Shown: one piece after another, positions 8,956-17,179 of the stretch | Layout of the letters: each line of letters opens with the position of its first letter | Numbering within the stretch: position 1 is the first letter of the stretch | Assembly (NCBI RefSeq): GCF_001422485.1 | Contig: NZ_LMNF01000002.1 | Span: 941,949-1,005,948, forward strand | Reading direction: 5' to 3' | DNA length: 64,000 nt | DNA from: Agreia sp. Leaf283 | Lineage (GTDB): Bacteria; Actinomycetota; Actinomycetes; Actinomycetales; Microbacteriaceae | Notes under the pieces: generated by a model | Databases searched by the model: none | Told to the model about the DNA's origin: nothing | Seen by the model: the letters and a program-made list of their open reading frames with translations, nothing else | Translations under genes and position numbers: made by a program

Positions 8956-9995
8956 CCGGCGGTGAGGGGATCCTCGACGGTGATCTCACCCGAGATGATC
9001 TGGTCGCGGACTTCCGCGACCTTCTCGATCACATCGGGGTGCTCGGCGATGAGGCACTTCGACGACGCGACGTCGTCTTCGAGGCCCGTGACGCCTACCC
9101 CGCCCTCGGCGAGGCCGTACGACTTGAAGCCGCCGCCGTTGCCCGCGAAGATGTCCTTCACCGCGTTCTCGACCGCGACGTCGACGCGCTTGATCGAGTT
9201 GTCCACGACGTTTCCGGGCGATTCGAGGCACTGGTTGGAGTCGACACCGAAGGCCTTGAAGCTGCCAGCGGCCGCGGCCTCGAACACGCCGAGGTTTCCG
9301 GCGGAGGCCGCCGCGTTCACGTAGTCGGCACCCGAGTCGGCGATGATCTGGGCCTGCGCCTTGGCACGGGCCTGGTCACCGAAGGGGTTGTCGCCGCCCA
9401 CGTACTGCTGGGTCGTCTTGACCTCGGGGTTCACGCTCTTGGCCCCCGCGAAGAAGGGGTCGATCCAGCGGTGGATGAACGGGGTGTCGAGAGCGCCGAT
9501 CGCACCGATGCTGTTCGTCTGCGTGAGCAGGCCGGCCTCGACGCCGATCAGGTAGTTCGACTCGTACTCCTTGAACACGGCGGCGGTGAGGTTGTCGGTG
9601 GGCTCCTCGGCCGAGGTGTCGATCAGCAGGAACTGCTGGTCGGGGTTGTCGGCAGCCGCGGCCGTGACCTGGTCGAGCACGCTGAACGAGACGCCGATGA
9701 TCACGTCGGGCGCGGCACGCACGGCCTCGTCGATGTTCTGCTGGATCGACGCCGGGTCCTTGCTCTCGTAGATGTCGACCTTGGCGCCGTTCGCCTTGCC
9801 GGCGGCCTCTGCACCCTCGACGGCGAGCTTCAAGAAGTTGTTCGAGCCGACAGCGGTCGGCGTGATGAGGATGATCGACTTGTCGAGCGACGCATCGTCG
9901 GACGAGCCGGAATCCGACGACGAACAGGCGGAGACGCCCGCGACGAGCGCGGCCGTGAGGGCGACGGCGCCGATGCGCCGAGTGAGAGTGGACAT
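8952..9995 (-). CDS. BMP family nucleoside-binding lipoprotein
   Basis: Solute receptor of the importer, 347 residues, anchored outside the membrane. The N-terminus is a lipoprotein signal: MSTLTRRIGAV, hydrophobic core, then lipobox AGVSAC with Cys at about 24 and a Ser/Asp-rich linker. The body has the BMP fold pattern (APDVIIGVSFSVLDQVTAAA; GALDTPFIHRWIDPFFAGA). First gene of the five-gene operon; GGAG is spaced six bases before the ATG and a TAGCGT box lies about 40 bp upstream. Confidence 0.95.
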   Translation of the reverse strand: MSTLTRRIGAVALTAALVAGVSACSSSDSGSSDDASLDKSIILITPTAVGSNNFLKLAVEGAEAAGKANGAKVDIYESKDPASIQQNIDEAVRAAPDVIIGVSFSVLDQVTAAAADNPDQQFLLIDTSAEEPTDNLTAAVFKEYESNYLIGVEAGLLTQTNSIGAIGALDTPFIHRWIDPFFAGAKSVNPEVKTTQQYVGGDNPFGDQARAKAQAQIIADSGADYVNAAASAGNLGVFEAAAAGSFKAFGVDSNQCLESPGNVVDNSIKRVDVAVENAVKDIFAGNGGGFKSYGLAEGGVGVTGLEDDVASSKCLIAEHPDVIEKVAEVRDQIISGEITVEDPLTAG

Positions 9996-10035
9996 GGGTG
10001 TCTCCAGGGTTGCTGTCGGGAGGGGGTGCGATCCA

Positions 10036-10041
10036 ACGCTA
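10036..10041 (-). promoter_or_regulatory. -10 box (TAGCGT) of the nucleoside uptake operon
   Basis: TAGCGT on the minus strand, about 40 bp before the lipoprotein ATG. Unlike most promoters here it leaves a leader with a Shine-Dalgarno site. Confidence 0.45.
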
Positions 10042-10049
10042 GCAAGGGT

Positions 10050-10073
10050 CGAGGGGGTCGATTCACCCCCTCG
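10050..10073. promoter_or_regulatory. perfect 9-bp inverted repeat upstream of nucleoside uptake operon
   Basis: CGAGGGGGT, six-base spacer, ACCCCCTCG. It lies between the rsmA stop and the bmp promoter, covering the place where a -35 would be. It could be an operator or an rsmA terminator; there is no T-tract after it, which favours an operator. Confidence 0.5.
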
Positions 10074-10092
10074 TCACAGACGGTAACGGGTG

Positions 10093-10974
10093 TCAGGCGT
10101 CGGCCGAGGCGCGACCGATGCGGTGGAAATCCTCCATCGTCAGTGCTTCTCCACGCATCGTGGGTTCCACTCCGGCCCGCTCGAGCACCGCCTGGGCCTG
10201 CTGCGTGTCTCCGAACACCGGGATGAGCGACTGGCGCAGCATCTTGCGGCGCTGCTGGAAGGCGGCATCGACGACCTCGAAGGTGCGCACGCGCACCTCC
10301 TCGGTGTCGGGCAGAGTCTCGTGCCGCTGGAACGACACCAGCACCGAGTCGACGTTGGGAACGGGCCAGAACACCTGCCTGCTCACATTGCCGCTCGTCT
10401 TCCAGTCGCCGTACCAGGCTGCCTTCACGCTCGGGCTGCCGTAGATCTTCGACCCGGGAACGGCGGCGAGCCGGTGCCCGACCTCGGCCTGCACCATCAC
10501 CACGCCGGACTGGATCGACGGGAAGTGCTCGAGGAAGTGCAGCAGCACGGGAACCGAGACGTTGTACGGAAGGTTCGCGACCAGGCGAACCGGCGCATCC
10601 GGCAGGCTCTGGATGCTCATGGCATCGTCACGCACGACCGTCAGGCGGGCGTCGGGCTGCAGGGCGCGAACGGTGTCGGGAAGCTGCGCGGCGAGACGCT
10701 TGTCGATCTCGACGGCCACGACGCTGGCGCCGGTCTCGAGGATGCCGAGGGTCAGCGACCCGAGGCCCGGCCCGACCTCGACGACGGTCTCCCCCGGCTG
10801 CACTCCGGCGACGCGCACGATGCGCCGCACCGTGTTGCCGTCGATCACGAAGTTCTGCCCGAGCTTCTTGGTGGGCGTCAGGTCGAGCAGTTCGGCGAGG
10901 TCGCGGATCTCGGCGGGGCCGAGAAGCTTCGCTTCGACGGGCCCTTCGACAGGCTCAGGGAGCGGAGCGGTCAT
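10093..10974 (-). CDS. rsmA: 16S rRNA dimethyladenosine transferase
   Basis: Dimethylates the two adjacent adenines in the 3' terminal hairpin of 16S rRNA (KsgA). 293 residues. Motifs: KKLGQNFVID (about 36-45), SAM-binding VVEVGPGLGSLTLGIL, catalytic motif NLPYNVSVPVLLHFL. The ATG overlaps the tatD stop (ATGA). Unusually, the N-terminal tail LPEPVEGP (residues 5-12) is the in-frame translation of a type-A palindromic repeat at 10942-10960, upstream of the catalytic domain, so the repeat was tolerated as extra N-terminal sequence. Confidence 0.95.
   Translation of the reverse strand: MTAPLPEPVEGPVEAKLLGPAEIRDLAELLDLTPTKKLGQNFVIDGNTVRRIVRVAGVQPGETVVEVGPGLGSLTLGILETGASVVAVEIDKRLAAQLPDTVRALQPDARLTVVRDDAMSIQSLPDAPVRLVANLPYNVSVPVLLHFLEHFPSIQSGVVMVQAEVGHRLAAVPGSKIYGSPSVKAAWYGDWKTSGNVSRQVFWPVPNVDSVLVSFQRHETLPDTEEVRVRTFEVVDAAFQQRRKMLRQSLIPVFGDTQQAQAVLERAGVEPTMRGEALTMEDFHRIGRASADA
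10942..10960. repeat. type-A palindromic repeat inside the rsmA coding region
   Basis: CCCTTCGACAGGCTCAGGG, read on the minus strand as part of codons for LPEPVEGP in the RsmA N-terminal tail. Confidence 0.85.
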
Positions 10975-11852
10975 TCGGCGATCACCGGCTCGGAATCCCA
11001 CGTGCCATAGACCAGCTCTGTGTTCGAGGTGATCTGGGCTGCGAGCATCGACACGTCGGTGCCGAGATGAGATGCCATGAAGCGCAGGGTGTGCGGCAGC
11101 AGGTAGGGGGCGTTCGGTCGTCCGCGCAGCGGTGTCGGGGTGAGGAACGGCGCATCCGTCTCGACGAGCAGCAGCTGGCGGGGAGCGACCTCGAGCGCGT
11201 CGCGCAGCTTCTCGGCGTTCTTGAACGTGACCGTTCCGGCGAACGACATGTACCAGCCGTTGTCTGCGCAGATGCGGGCCATCGCTCCGTCGCCGGAGTA
11301 GCAGTGGAAGACGGTGCGCTCGGGCGCGCCCACGCGCAGCAGCGTCTCGATCACGTCGTCGTGCGCGTCGCGATCGTGGATCTGCAGGGCGAGACCGTTC
11401 TGCTTCGCGATCTCGATGTGCGCCTCGAAGGAGCGGAACTGCGCAGCCCGCCCCTCTTCGCCCGTTCGGAAGAAGTCGAGCCCGGTCTCGCCGATGGCCC
11501 GAACCCGCGGGCGCGTCGCCAGCTCGGCGATCACGGCGAGCGCGTCGTCGAGCTCGCCCGCCGCGTCGTAGCGCGGCGCCTCGTTCGGGTGGATGGCGAC
11601 GGCCGCCAGCATGCGCGGCTCGCGTGCAGCCTGCTCGGCCGACCAGATGCTCGACTCGACGTCGCCGCCGACCTGCACCACCCCGCGCACCCCGACGCTC
11701 GACGCACGGTCGAGCTGCTCGAGGTAGTCGAGCACCTCCCGCTCCCCGTTCCCTGAGCCTGTCGAAGGGGGCGGGTCCAGGTGCGTGTGATTGTCGTACA
11801 CGCCCACCACGAGCGGCTCGGGCAGCGGAGGATAGCTGTGGTCGGTAGGCAC
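10971..11852 (-). CDS. tatD: TatD family metal-dependent deoxyribonuclease
   Basis: Metal-dependent hydrolase or 3'-5' exonuclease of the TatD family, 293 residues. The metal-binding DNHTHLD motif is at about residue 20, with the later metal-ligand regions ALQIHDRDAHDD, VFHCYSGD and LLVETDAPFL (about 225). No ATG is available; GTG at 11852, two bases after the metG stop, is the likely coupled start. A type-A palindromic repeat (11748-11769) is translated in frame as PPSTGSGNG directly after the HTH metal motif, in a loop near the active site. All metal ligands are still present. Confidence 0.9.
   Translation of the reverse strand: MPTDHSYPPLPEPLVVGVYDNHTHLDPPPSTGSGNGEREVLDYLEQLDRASSVGVRGVVQVGGDVESSIWSAEQAAREPRMLAAVAIHPNEAPRYDAAGELDDALAVIAELATRPRVRAIGETGLDFFRTGEEGRAAQFRSFEAHIEIAKQNGLALQIHDRDAHDDVIETLLRVGAPERTVFHCYSGDGAMARICADNGWYMSFAGTVTFKNAEKLRDALEVAPRQLLLVETDAPFLTPTPLRGRPNAPYLLPHTLRFMASHLGTDVSMLAAQITSNTELVYGTWDSEPVIAE
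11748..11769. repeat. type-A palindromic repeat inside the tatD coding region
   Basis: A copy containing CCCTGAGCCTGTCGAAGGG, in a different reading frame from the rsmA copy: here it encodes PPSTGSGNG. Confidence 0.85.
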
Positions 11853-11854
11853 GA

Positions 11855-13432
11855 CTACGTGCCCGACCCGTCGGACTCGCTCGACTCGATGCGCGGGAAC
11901 AGCGGCTGGAGAGCGGAGACCGTCGTGCCCCCTCCCCACTCGAACGCCGAGCGGATGGGCTGGTCGGAGACCTCGCCCGCACCGTTCAACGCGGTCCACA
12001 GCTTCGCCGAGGCCTCGGGAATCACGGGCGAGAGCAGCACGGCGAGCGTGCCGATTCCGCGCACCGCCGTGTTCAGCACGGTTCCGAGTCGTTCGCGGTT
12101 CGCCGGGTCCTTCGACAGCGCCCACGGTTCCTGCAGGGTGATGTAGCCGTTGAGCTCGTCGACAAGCTGCCAGATCGAGGCGATGGCCTCGTGGATGGCG
12201 AGTCGCGAGATGGCCTCGTCGGCGGCGGCCGTCACCCGCACCTCGGTGTCGCGGATCGCCTGATCCGGCGCATCCAGAACCCCGGCGTCGGGAATCACGC
12301 CGTCGAAGTAGCGGGTGACCATGGCGATCACGCGGGAGGCGAGGTTGCCGAAGCCGTTGGCGAGCTCGGCCTGGTAGCGCGCCGACAGGTCCTCCCAGCT
12401 GAACGAGCCGTCCTGGCCGAAGTTGATGGCGCGCAGGAAGTAGTAGCGGAAGGCGTCGGAGCCGAACGTGTCGGTGATCTGGTTCGGGGCGATGCCCGTG
12501 AGCTTCGACTTCGACATCTTCTCGCCGCCGACCAGCAGCCAGCCGTGGCCGAAGACCTGCTTCGGAACCTCGAGCCCGGCGGCCATCAGCATGGCGGGCC
12601 AGATCACGGCGTGGAAGCGGGCGATGTCTTTTCCGACGATGTGCGTTGCGGGCCAGCGGCGGGCGAACGCCTCGTCGTCGTGGCCGTATCCCGCGGCGGT
12701 GATGTAGTTGAGCAGGGCGTCGAACCACACGTAGACCACGTGCGATGGATCCCACGGCACCTTGATGCCCCAGTCGAACGTCTGGCGCGAGATCGAGAGG
12801 TCGGTGAGGCCGCGGCGCACGAACGACACGATCTCGTTGCGCACACTCTCGGGCTGGATGAAGTTCGGGTTCTCCTCGTAGAGGTCGAGCAGCCGCTGGC
12901 TGAACTCGCTCATCTTGAAGAAGTAGTTGCGCTCCTTCAGCAGCTCCACGGGCTTCGAGTGGATCGCGCAGACCTTCTGGCCCTCGTACTCGCCCGTGCC
13001 GTCGACGAGGTCGCTGTCGGCCTTGTACTCCTCGCAGCCCACGCAGTAGTAGCCCTCGTACTCGCCGGTGTAGATGTACCCGGCGTCGAAGAGGCGCTGC
13101 AGGAAGAGCTGCACGTTGACCTCGTGACGCTCATCGGTGGTGCGGATGAAGTCGTCGTTCGAGATGTCGATGGTCTTGAGCAGAGGCTGCCACGCAGTCT
13201 CGACGAGACGGTCGGCCCACTCCTTGGGCGTGACGCCGTTGGCGGTGGCCGTGCGCAGGATCTTCTGGCCGTGCTCGTCGGTTCCGGTGAGGAACCAGGT
13301 GTCGTCACCCGCCTGGCGGTGCCAGCGCGCGAGAACGTCGGCGGCCACCTCTGTATAGGCGTGCCCGATGTGGGGCACGTCATTCACATAGAAGATAGGC
13401 GTGGTGATATAAAACGAGGAGCCGTCGGACAT
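11855..13432 (-). CDS. metG: methionyl-tRNA synthetase
   Basis: Class I aminoacyl-tRNA synthetase charging tRNA-Met. From ATG 13432 the protein is 525 residues, without a C-terminal tRNA-binding domain. Motifs: HIGH signature HIGHAYTEVAADVL, zinc-knuckle region YCVGCEEYKADSDLV followed by KVCAIH, KMSKS in GGEKMSKSKLTG, and the anticodon-binding helical domain after about 360. A TATGAT box seven bases upstream of ATG 13432 favours that codon over the in-frame ATG at 13444. First gene of metG-tatD-rsmA. Confidence 0.96.
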   Translation of the reverse strand: MSDGSSFYITTPIFYVNDVPHIGHAYTEVAADVLARWHRQAGDDTWFLTGTDEHGQKILRTATANGVTPKEWADRLVETAWQPLLKTIDISNDDFIRTTDERHEVNVQLFLQRLFDAGYIYTGEYEGYYCVGCEEYKADSDLVDGTGEYEGQKVCAIHSKPVELLKERNYFFKMSEFSQRLLDLYEENPNFIQPESVRNEIVSFVRRGLTDLSISRQTFDWGIKVPWDPSHVVYVWFDALLNYITAAGYGHDDEAFARRWPATHIVGKDIARFHAVIWPAMLMAAGLEVPKQVFGHGWLLVGGEKMSKSKLTGIAPNQITDTFGSDAFRYYFLRAINFGQDGSFSWEDLSARYQAELANGFGNLASRVIAMVTRYFDGVIPDAGVLDAPDQAIRDTEVRVTAAADEAISRLAIHEAIASIWQLVDELNGYITLQEPWALSKDPANRERLGTVLNTAVRGIGTLAVLLSPVIPEASAKLWTALNGAGEVSDQPIRSAFEWGGGTTVSALQPLFPRIESSESDGSGT

Positions 13433-13439
13433 GCTCCCC

Positions 13440-13445
13440 ATCATA
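13440..13445 (-). promoter_or_regulatory. -10 box (TATGAT) of metG
   Basis: TATGAT ends seven bases before the ATG at 13432 and overlaps the alternative ATG at 13444, so it argues for the shorter MetRS. Confidence 0.5.
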
Positions 13446-13480
13446 AAGGCGCGCTTCGCCCGCGCCTTCCGTGTTACGGG

Positions 13481-14341
13481 CTACAGAAGCGGCAGCTGCG
13501 CCTGCTCGTTCGCCGGTGTGCGCCCGGTGCGCTGCTCGAGCGCCGCCTCGTACAGGTCGCGCCGCGACAGCCCCGTCGCCTCGGCGATGGCTGCCGATGC
13601 ATCCTTCAGCCTCGTGCCGTCGGCCACGAGCTCCAGCACCTGCGCCACTCCCGTGGGCAGGTCGACCTCGAGCGGCTGCGCCCCGGCCACCACGATCACG
13701 ATCTCGCCCTTCACGCCGGCCTCGGCCCACTCGAGCAGCTCGGACGCCGTGCCCCGCTTCACCTGCTCGTACAGTTTCGTGAGCTCCCGCGCCACGGCGA
13801 CGCGGCGATCGGCGCCGAGAGCACTCACGATGTCGGCCAGCGAGGCGGCGATGCGGTTGGGCGACTCGAAGAAGACCATCGTGCGGGCCTCCCTCGACAG
13901 GCCCTTCAGAACCTGCAGCCGCTCGCCCTGCTTGCGGGAAAGAAAGCCCTCGAAGGTGAAGCGGTCGGTGGGCAGGCCCGAGACCGCGAGCGCCATGAGC
14001 ACCGCCGACGGGCCGGGGATCGCGGTGACCTCGACGCCCGCGGCGACGGCTGCGGCAACGAGGTGGAATCCGGGGTCCGACACGGTCGGCATGCCGGCGT
14101 CGCTCATCACGACGAGGTCGGCTGTGCGCGCGAACTCGACGAGCTCCGCCGCCTTCTCCCTCTCGTTGTGATCGTGCAGCGCCACCAGCCGGGGACGGTT
14201 CTCGAGGTTCAGCGCGCGCAGCAGCTTGATGGCGACGCGCGTGTCTTCGGCGGCGATGAGTTCGCAGGCCTCGAGCGTCTCGACGAGCCGCACCGACGCA
14301 TCCTTCAGATTGCCGATGGGCGTGCCCGCGAGGATGATCAT
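13481..14341 (-). CDS. rsmI: 16S rRNA (cytidine1402-2'-O)-methyltransferase
   Basis: SAM-dependent ribose methyltransferase acting on the decoding centre of 16S rRNA. 286 residues with the tetrapyrrole-methylase fold: ILAGTPIGNLKDAS at the N-terminus, LIAAEDTRVAIKLL, VVMSDAGMPTVSDPG and AIPGPSAVLMALAVSGLPTDRFTFEGFL. The ATG at 14341 follows a TACGCT box by six bases. Divergent from the mannosyltransferase gene, as is common in actinobacteria. Confidence 0.95.
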   Translation of the reverse strand: MIILAGTPIGNLKDASVRLVETLEACELIAAEDTRVAIKLLRALNLENRPRLVALHDHNEREKAAELVEFARTADLVVMSDAGMPTVSDPGFHLVAAAVAAGVEVTAIPGPSAVLMALAVSGLPTDRFTFEGFLSRKQGERLQVLKGLSREARTMVFFESPNRIAASLADIVSALGADRRVAVARELTKLYEQVKRGTASELLEWAEAGVKGEIVIVVAGAQPLEVDLPTGVAQVLELVADGTRLKDASAAIAEATGLSRRDLYEAALEQRTGRTPANEQAQLPLL

Positions 14342-14347
14342 GGCCTC

Positions 14348-14353
14348 AGCGTA
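14348..14353 (-). promoter_or_regulatory. -10 box (TACGCT) of rsmI
   Basis: TACGCT, six bases, ATG of rsmI on the minus strand. Confidence 0.5.
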
Positions 14354-14420
14354 CCGACTGGCGCATGCGGATCGGCCGGGCACGGGGCGTTCGCGATTGG
14401 CCCGTGTCACCGGCGGCACC

Positions 14421-14426
14421 TACGAT
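14421..14426 (+). promoter_or_regulatory. -10 box (TACGAT) of the mannosyltransferase gene
   Basis: TACGAT, six bases, GTG start at 14433; it decides the GTG over longer upstream in-frame ATG codons that would overlap rsmI. Confidence 0.5.
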
Positions 14427-14432
14427 TGGCGG

Positions 14433-16085
14433 GTGACCGATCCCCGACTCCCGAGCGACGTCGATGAGCGCCTCGTCTCAGCCGGGCTCGACGACATCGA
14501 CCCCCGTGCCGTTGCGCCCGAGCCGACCGGTTCGCGACTCGACGACTGGTGGGGGCGCATGCTCTCGACTCCTCAGAGGCAGCGCCTCTGGGCCTGGGGC
14601 GGGCCGATCGCCGTCACCCTGCTGGCGGCCGTCCTGCGACTGGTGAACCTCGGGCATCCGCACTCGCTGGTGTTCGACGAGACGTTCTACGTCAAAGACG
14701 CCTACACGACCCTGCGCAACGGCTACGAGTCCACGTGGCCCGCCGATGCCGATGAGGCGTTCAACGCGGGAGACACCGACGGCTTCCTCCAACAGGGGTC
14801 GTTCGCCGTCCATCCGCCCCTCGGCAAATGGGTTATCGCTCTCGGGCTCGCCGTCTTCGGCGCCGACTCGAGCGTGGGCTGGCGAATCTCGGTCGCGGTC
14901 TGCGGAATCCTTCTGGTGCTGCTGACCACGCTCGTGGCCAAGAAGCTGTTCCGCTCCACCTTCCTCGCCACGGTCGCCGGATTCCTGATGGCCATCGACG
15001 GGCACGCCATCGTGATGAGCCGGGTGGCCCTCCTCGACGGCATCTTCGCGCTCATCGCCCTCGCCGGAGTGGGCGCGGTTCTTATGGACAGGGAATGGCA
15101 CAACCGCCGCCTCGACATGAAGATCATGGCGTCGGAGAAGCGCGGCCGAGTACCCCAGTGGGGCCCTGCCCTGTGGTGGCGCCCGTGGGTGCTGGCCGCG
15201 GGCATCCTGTTCGGCCTGGCGTCGAGCGTCAAATGGTCTGGGCTGTACTTTCTCGCGGCCTTCGCCGTGTATCTCGTGGTCGTCGACGCCCTTGCACGGC
15301 GTCGCACGGGTCTTCCCCTGTGGGCGGCGGGTGCGATCCTCAAGCAGGGTCCGGTCACGTTCCTGCTCACGGTGCCGATCGCGATCGTCGTCTACCTGTC
15401 CACCTGGTCGGGCTGGTTCCTCACCTCGGGCGGAATGTACCGCCAGTGGGTGCAGTCATCTGGTGAGTACTGGACGGGCCCGCTCGCCTGGGTGCCCAAC
15501 TGGGCGCAGAACTTCTGGCACCTCGAGGCGGCGGTCTACAACTACCACGTCAACGAGCACACGCCGCATCCCTACCAGGCGAACCCGCTCACGTGGCTGT
15601 TCCTCATCCGCCCCACCCAGATGTACATCCGCACGATCGAGAACGGCCAGGGCGGCTGCGGCGCCGACACCTGCTACGAGAACATCACGTCGATCGCCAA
15701 CCCCATCATCTGGTGGGCCGGCACGGCGGCACTGCTCTACCTCGTCTACCGTCTCATCCGCAAGCGCGAGTGGGTCGTCGGCTTCGTCCTCATGGGCATG
15801 GCCGCGGGCTACCTGCCGTGGCTTCTGTACATCAACCGCACGATCTACCAGTTCTACACGATCGCTTTCGAGCCCTATCTGATCCTCGGGCTGGTCTTCG
15901 TGATCGGACTCGCGTTGGGCAAACGCACCGACCCGCGATGGATGCGTGTGGGCGGCGTGCGTGCGGTCATCGCGTTCCTCTTCATCTGCGCCGCGGTCAG
16001 TGCCTTCTTCTACCCGGTCTGGACTGCGCAGTCCGTTCCCGGATGGTTCCTCTCGCTGCACTACTGGCTGCCCTCGTGGCGCTAG
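14433..16085 (+). CDS. dolichyl-phosphate-mannose--protein mannosyltransferase (PMT family)
   Basis: Polytopic membrane glycosyltransferase that transfers mannose from a polyprenyl phosphate to serine or threonine of exported proteins. 550 residues from GTG 14433. After a cytoplasmic tail comes the first membrane segment (GGPIAVTLLAAVLRLVNLG, about 53-71) and the conserved acidic motif VFDETFYVKDAYT in the first loop. FAVHPPLGKW and MAIDGHAIVMSRVALLDG are further PMT signatures; the C-terminal third has the 4TMC pattern. The coding end overlaps the start of the next transporter gene. Confidence 0.93.
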   Translation: MTDPRLPSDVDERLVSAGLDDIDPRAVAPEPTGSRLDDWWGRMLSTPQRQRLWAWGGPIAVTLLAAVLRLVNLGHPHSLVFDETFYVKDAYTTLRNGYESTWPADADEAFNAGDTDGFLQQGSFAVHPPLGKWVIALGLAVFGADSSVGWRISVAVCGILLVLLTTLVAKKLFRSTFLATVAGFLMAIDGHAIVMSRVALLDGIFALIALAGVGAVLMDREWHNRRLDMKIMASEKRGRVPQWGPALWWRPWVLAAGILFGLASSVKWSGLYFLAAFAVYLVVVDALARRRTGLPLWAAGAILKQGPVTFLLTVPIAIVVYLSTWSGWFLTSGGMYRQWVQSSGEYWTGPLAWVPNWAQNFWHLEAAVYNYHVNEHTPHPYQANPLTWLFLIRPTQMYIRTIENGQGGCGADTCYENITSIANPIIWWAGTAALLYLVYRLIRKREWVVGFVLMGMAAGYLPWLLYINRTIYQFYTIAFEPYLILGLVFVIGLALGKRTDPRWMRVGGVRAVIAFLFICAAVSAFFYPVWTAQSVPGWFLSLHYWLPSWR

Positions 16086-17095
16086 GGCGAGCCACGCCCG
16101 CCTGGCTGCCCGGCATGGCTGTGGCCGGCGTCGCCGCGCTCGCCGCCTTTCTCATTCACCTCGCGGTTCCCGCCGTTCCGCTGCTGACGGCGGCGGTCGC
16201 GCTCGGCATGATCGTCGCTCAGATCCCCGCGCTGCGGTCGCTGCTCGACGGCCCGCTCAAGCCGGGCCTCTCCCTCTCGGCGCGGCGCCTGCTGCGCATC
16301 GGAATCGTGCTGCTGGGCCTCAAACTCAGCCTCGTCGACATCGCCGGGCTCGGCGTGGTCACCATCGTCGCGATCGTTCTGGTCGTCGTGCTCACCTTCG
16401 GCGTCACGCTGCTTCTCGGCCGCATGGTCGGCCTGCCCGGCCGTCAGCCGCTGCTCATCGCCGCGGGATTCTCGATCTGCGGCGCATCCGCCGTCGGTGC
16501 CATGAGCGCAGTGACCCGGGCGAAAGACTCGGAGAGCGCGACTCCGATCGCGCTGGTGACCCTCTGCGGAACACTCGCGATCGTGCTGCTCCCCCTCGCC
16601 CGCATCCCGCTCGGCTTCGACGCCTCGGAGTTCGGCACCTGGGTCGGACTCAGCGTGCACGACGTGGGCCAGGTCGTCGCGACGGCCCAGATCGCGGGCC
16701 CGGTCGCCCTGTCTGCCGCCGTCGTCGTGAAGCTCACCCGCGTTCTCACGCTCGCTCCGATGGTGGCGATCGTGGGGGCGGTCGAGCGGCGCCGCGCTGT
16801 TCATGCAGCAGACGAGCGACCGACCAAGCGCCCGCCGATCGTGCCCCTGTTCGTGCTCGGATTTCTGGCGGCCGTGCTCATGCGCACGCTCGTTCCGCTG
16901 CCCGAGGGGCTGCTCGAGATGGCCGATGTTTTGCAGACGGCCCTTCTCGCCACCGCCCTGTTCGCGCTCGGCACGGGCATCCGGTTCGCCGAGCTGGCGC
17001 GCACGGGCTGGAAGGCACTGATCGTCGGCCTCGGCTCCTGGGTCTTCATCGCGGCGCTGTCGGTCGTCGCCGTGTGGGTGACGACCGGCCTCTGA
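16076..17095 (+). CDS. YeiH family putative sulfate exporter
   Basis: Hydrophobic inner-membrane protein of the YeiH/UPF0324 family, about 339 residues from GTG 16076, which overlaps the previous stop by 10 bases; ATG 16115 is an alternative. Family patterns: LKPGLSLSARRLLRIGIVLLGLKLSL, AAGFSICGASAVGAMSAV and LSVHDVGQVVATAQ. Named putative sulfate exporter by family convention; the substrate is not shown by sequence. Probably co-transcribed with the mannosyltransferase gene, though their functions look unrelated. Confidence 0.85.
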   Translation: MALGRATPAWLPGMAVAGVAALAAFLIHLAVPAVPLLTAAVALGMIVAQIPALRSLLDGPLKPGLSLSARRLLRIGIVLLGLKLSLVDIAGLGVVTIVAIVLVVVLTFGVTLLLGRMVGLPGRQPLLIAAGFSICGASAVGAMSAVTRAKDSESATPIALVTLCGTLAIVLLPLARIPLGFDASEFGTWVGLSVHDVGQVVATAQIAGPVALSAAVVVKLTRVLTLAPMVAIVGAVERRRAVHAADERPTKRPPIVPLFVLGFLAAVLMRTLVPLPEGLLEMADVLQTALLATALFALGTGIRFAELARTGWKALIVGLGSWVFIAALSVVAVWVTTGL

Positions 17096-17179
17096 GGTCG
17101 ACGGAGAGATGTGTCCTGACCGTGGACGTTTCGCGGCCGGGCGGGCATGTACCTGGTAACGGCATATCTAGGAGGCGTC

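Noticed and set aside
12191-14467. 758-codon open frame on the plus strand opposite metG and rsmI
   Set aside because: High-GC shadow frame: the minus-strand genes have clear catalytic motifs, and this translation is rich in Arg, Gly, Val and His with no domain.
17147-17179. ECF-type promoter (GGTAAC and CGTC) just before the membrane-protein/sigma operon
   Set aside because: The CGTC would directly abut the ATG and the Shine-Dalgarno would lie in the promoter spacer, so the match is probably chance.
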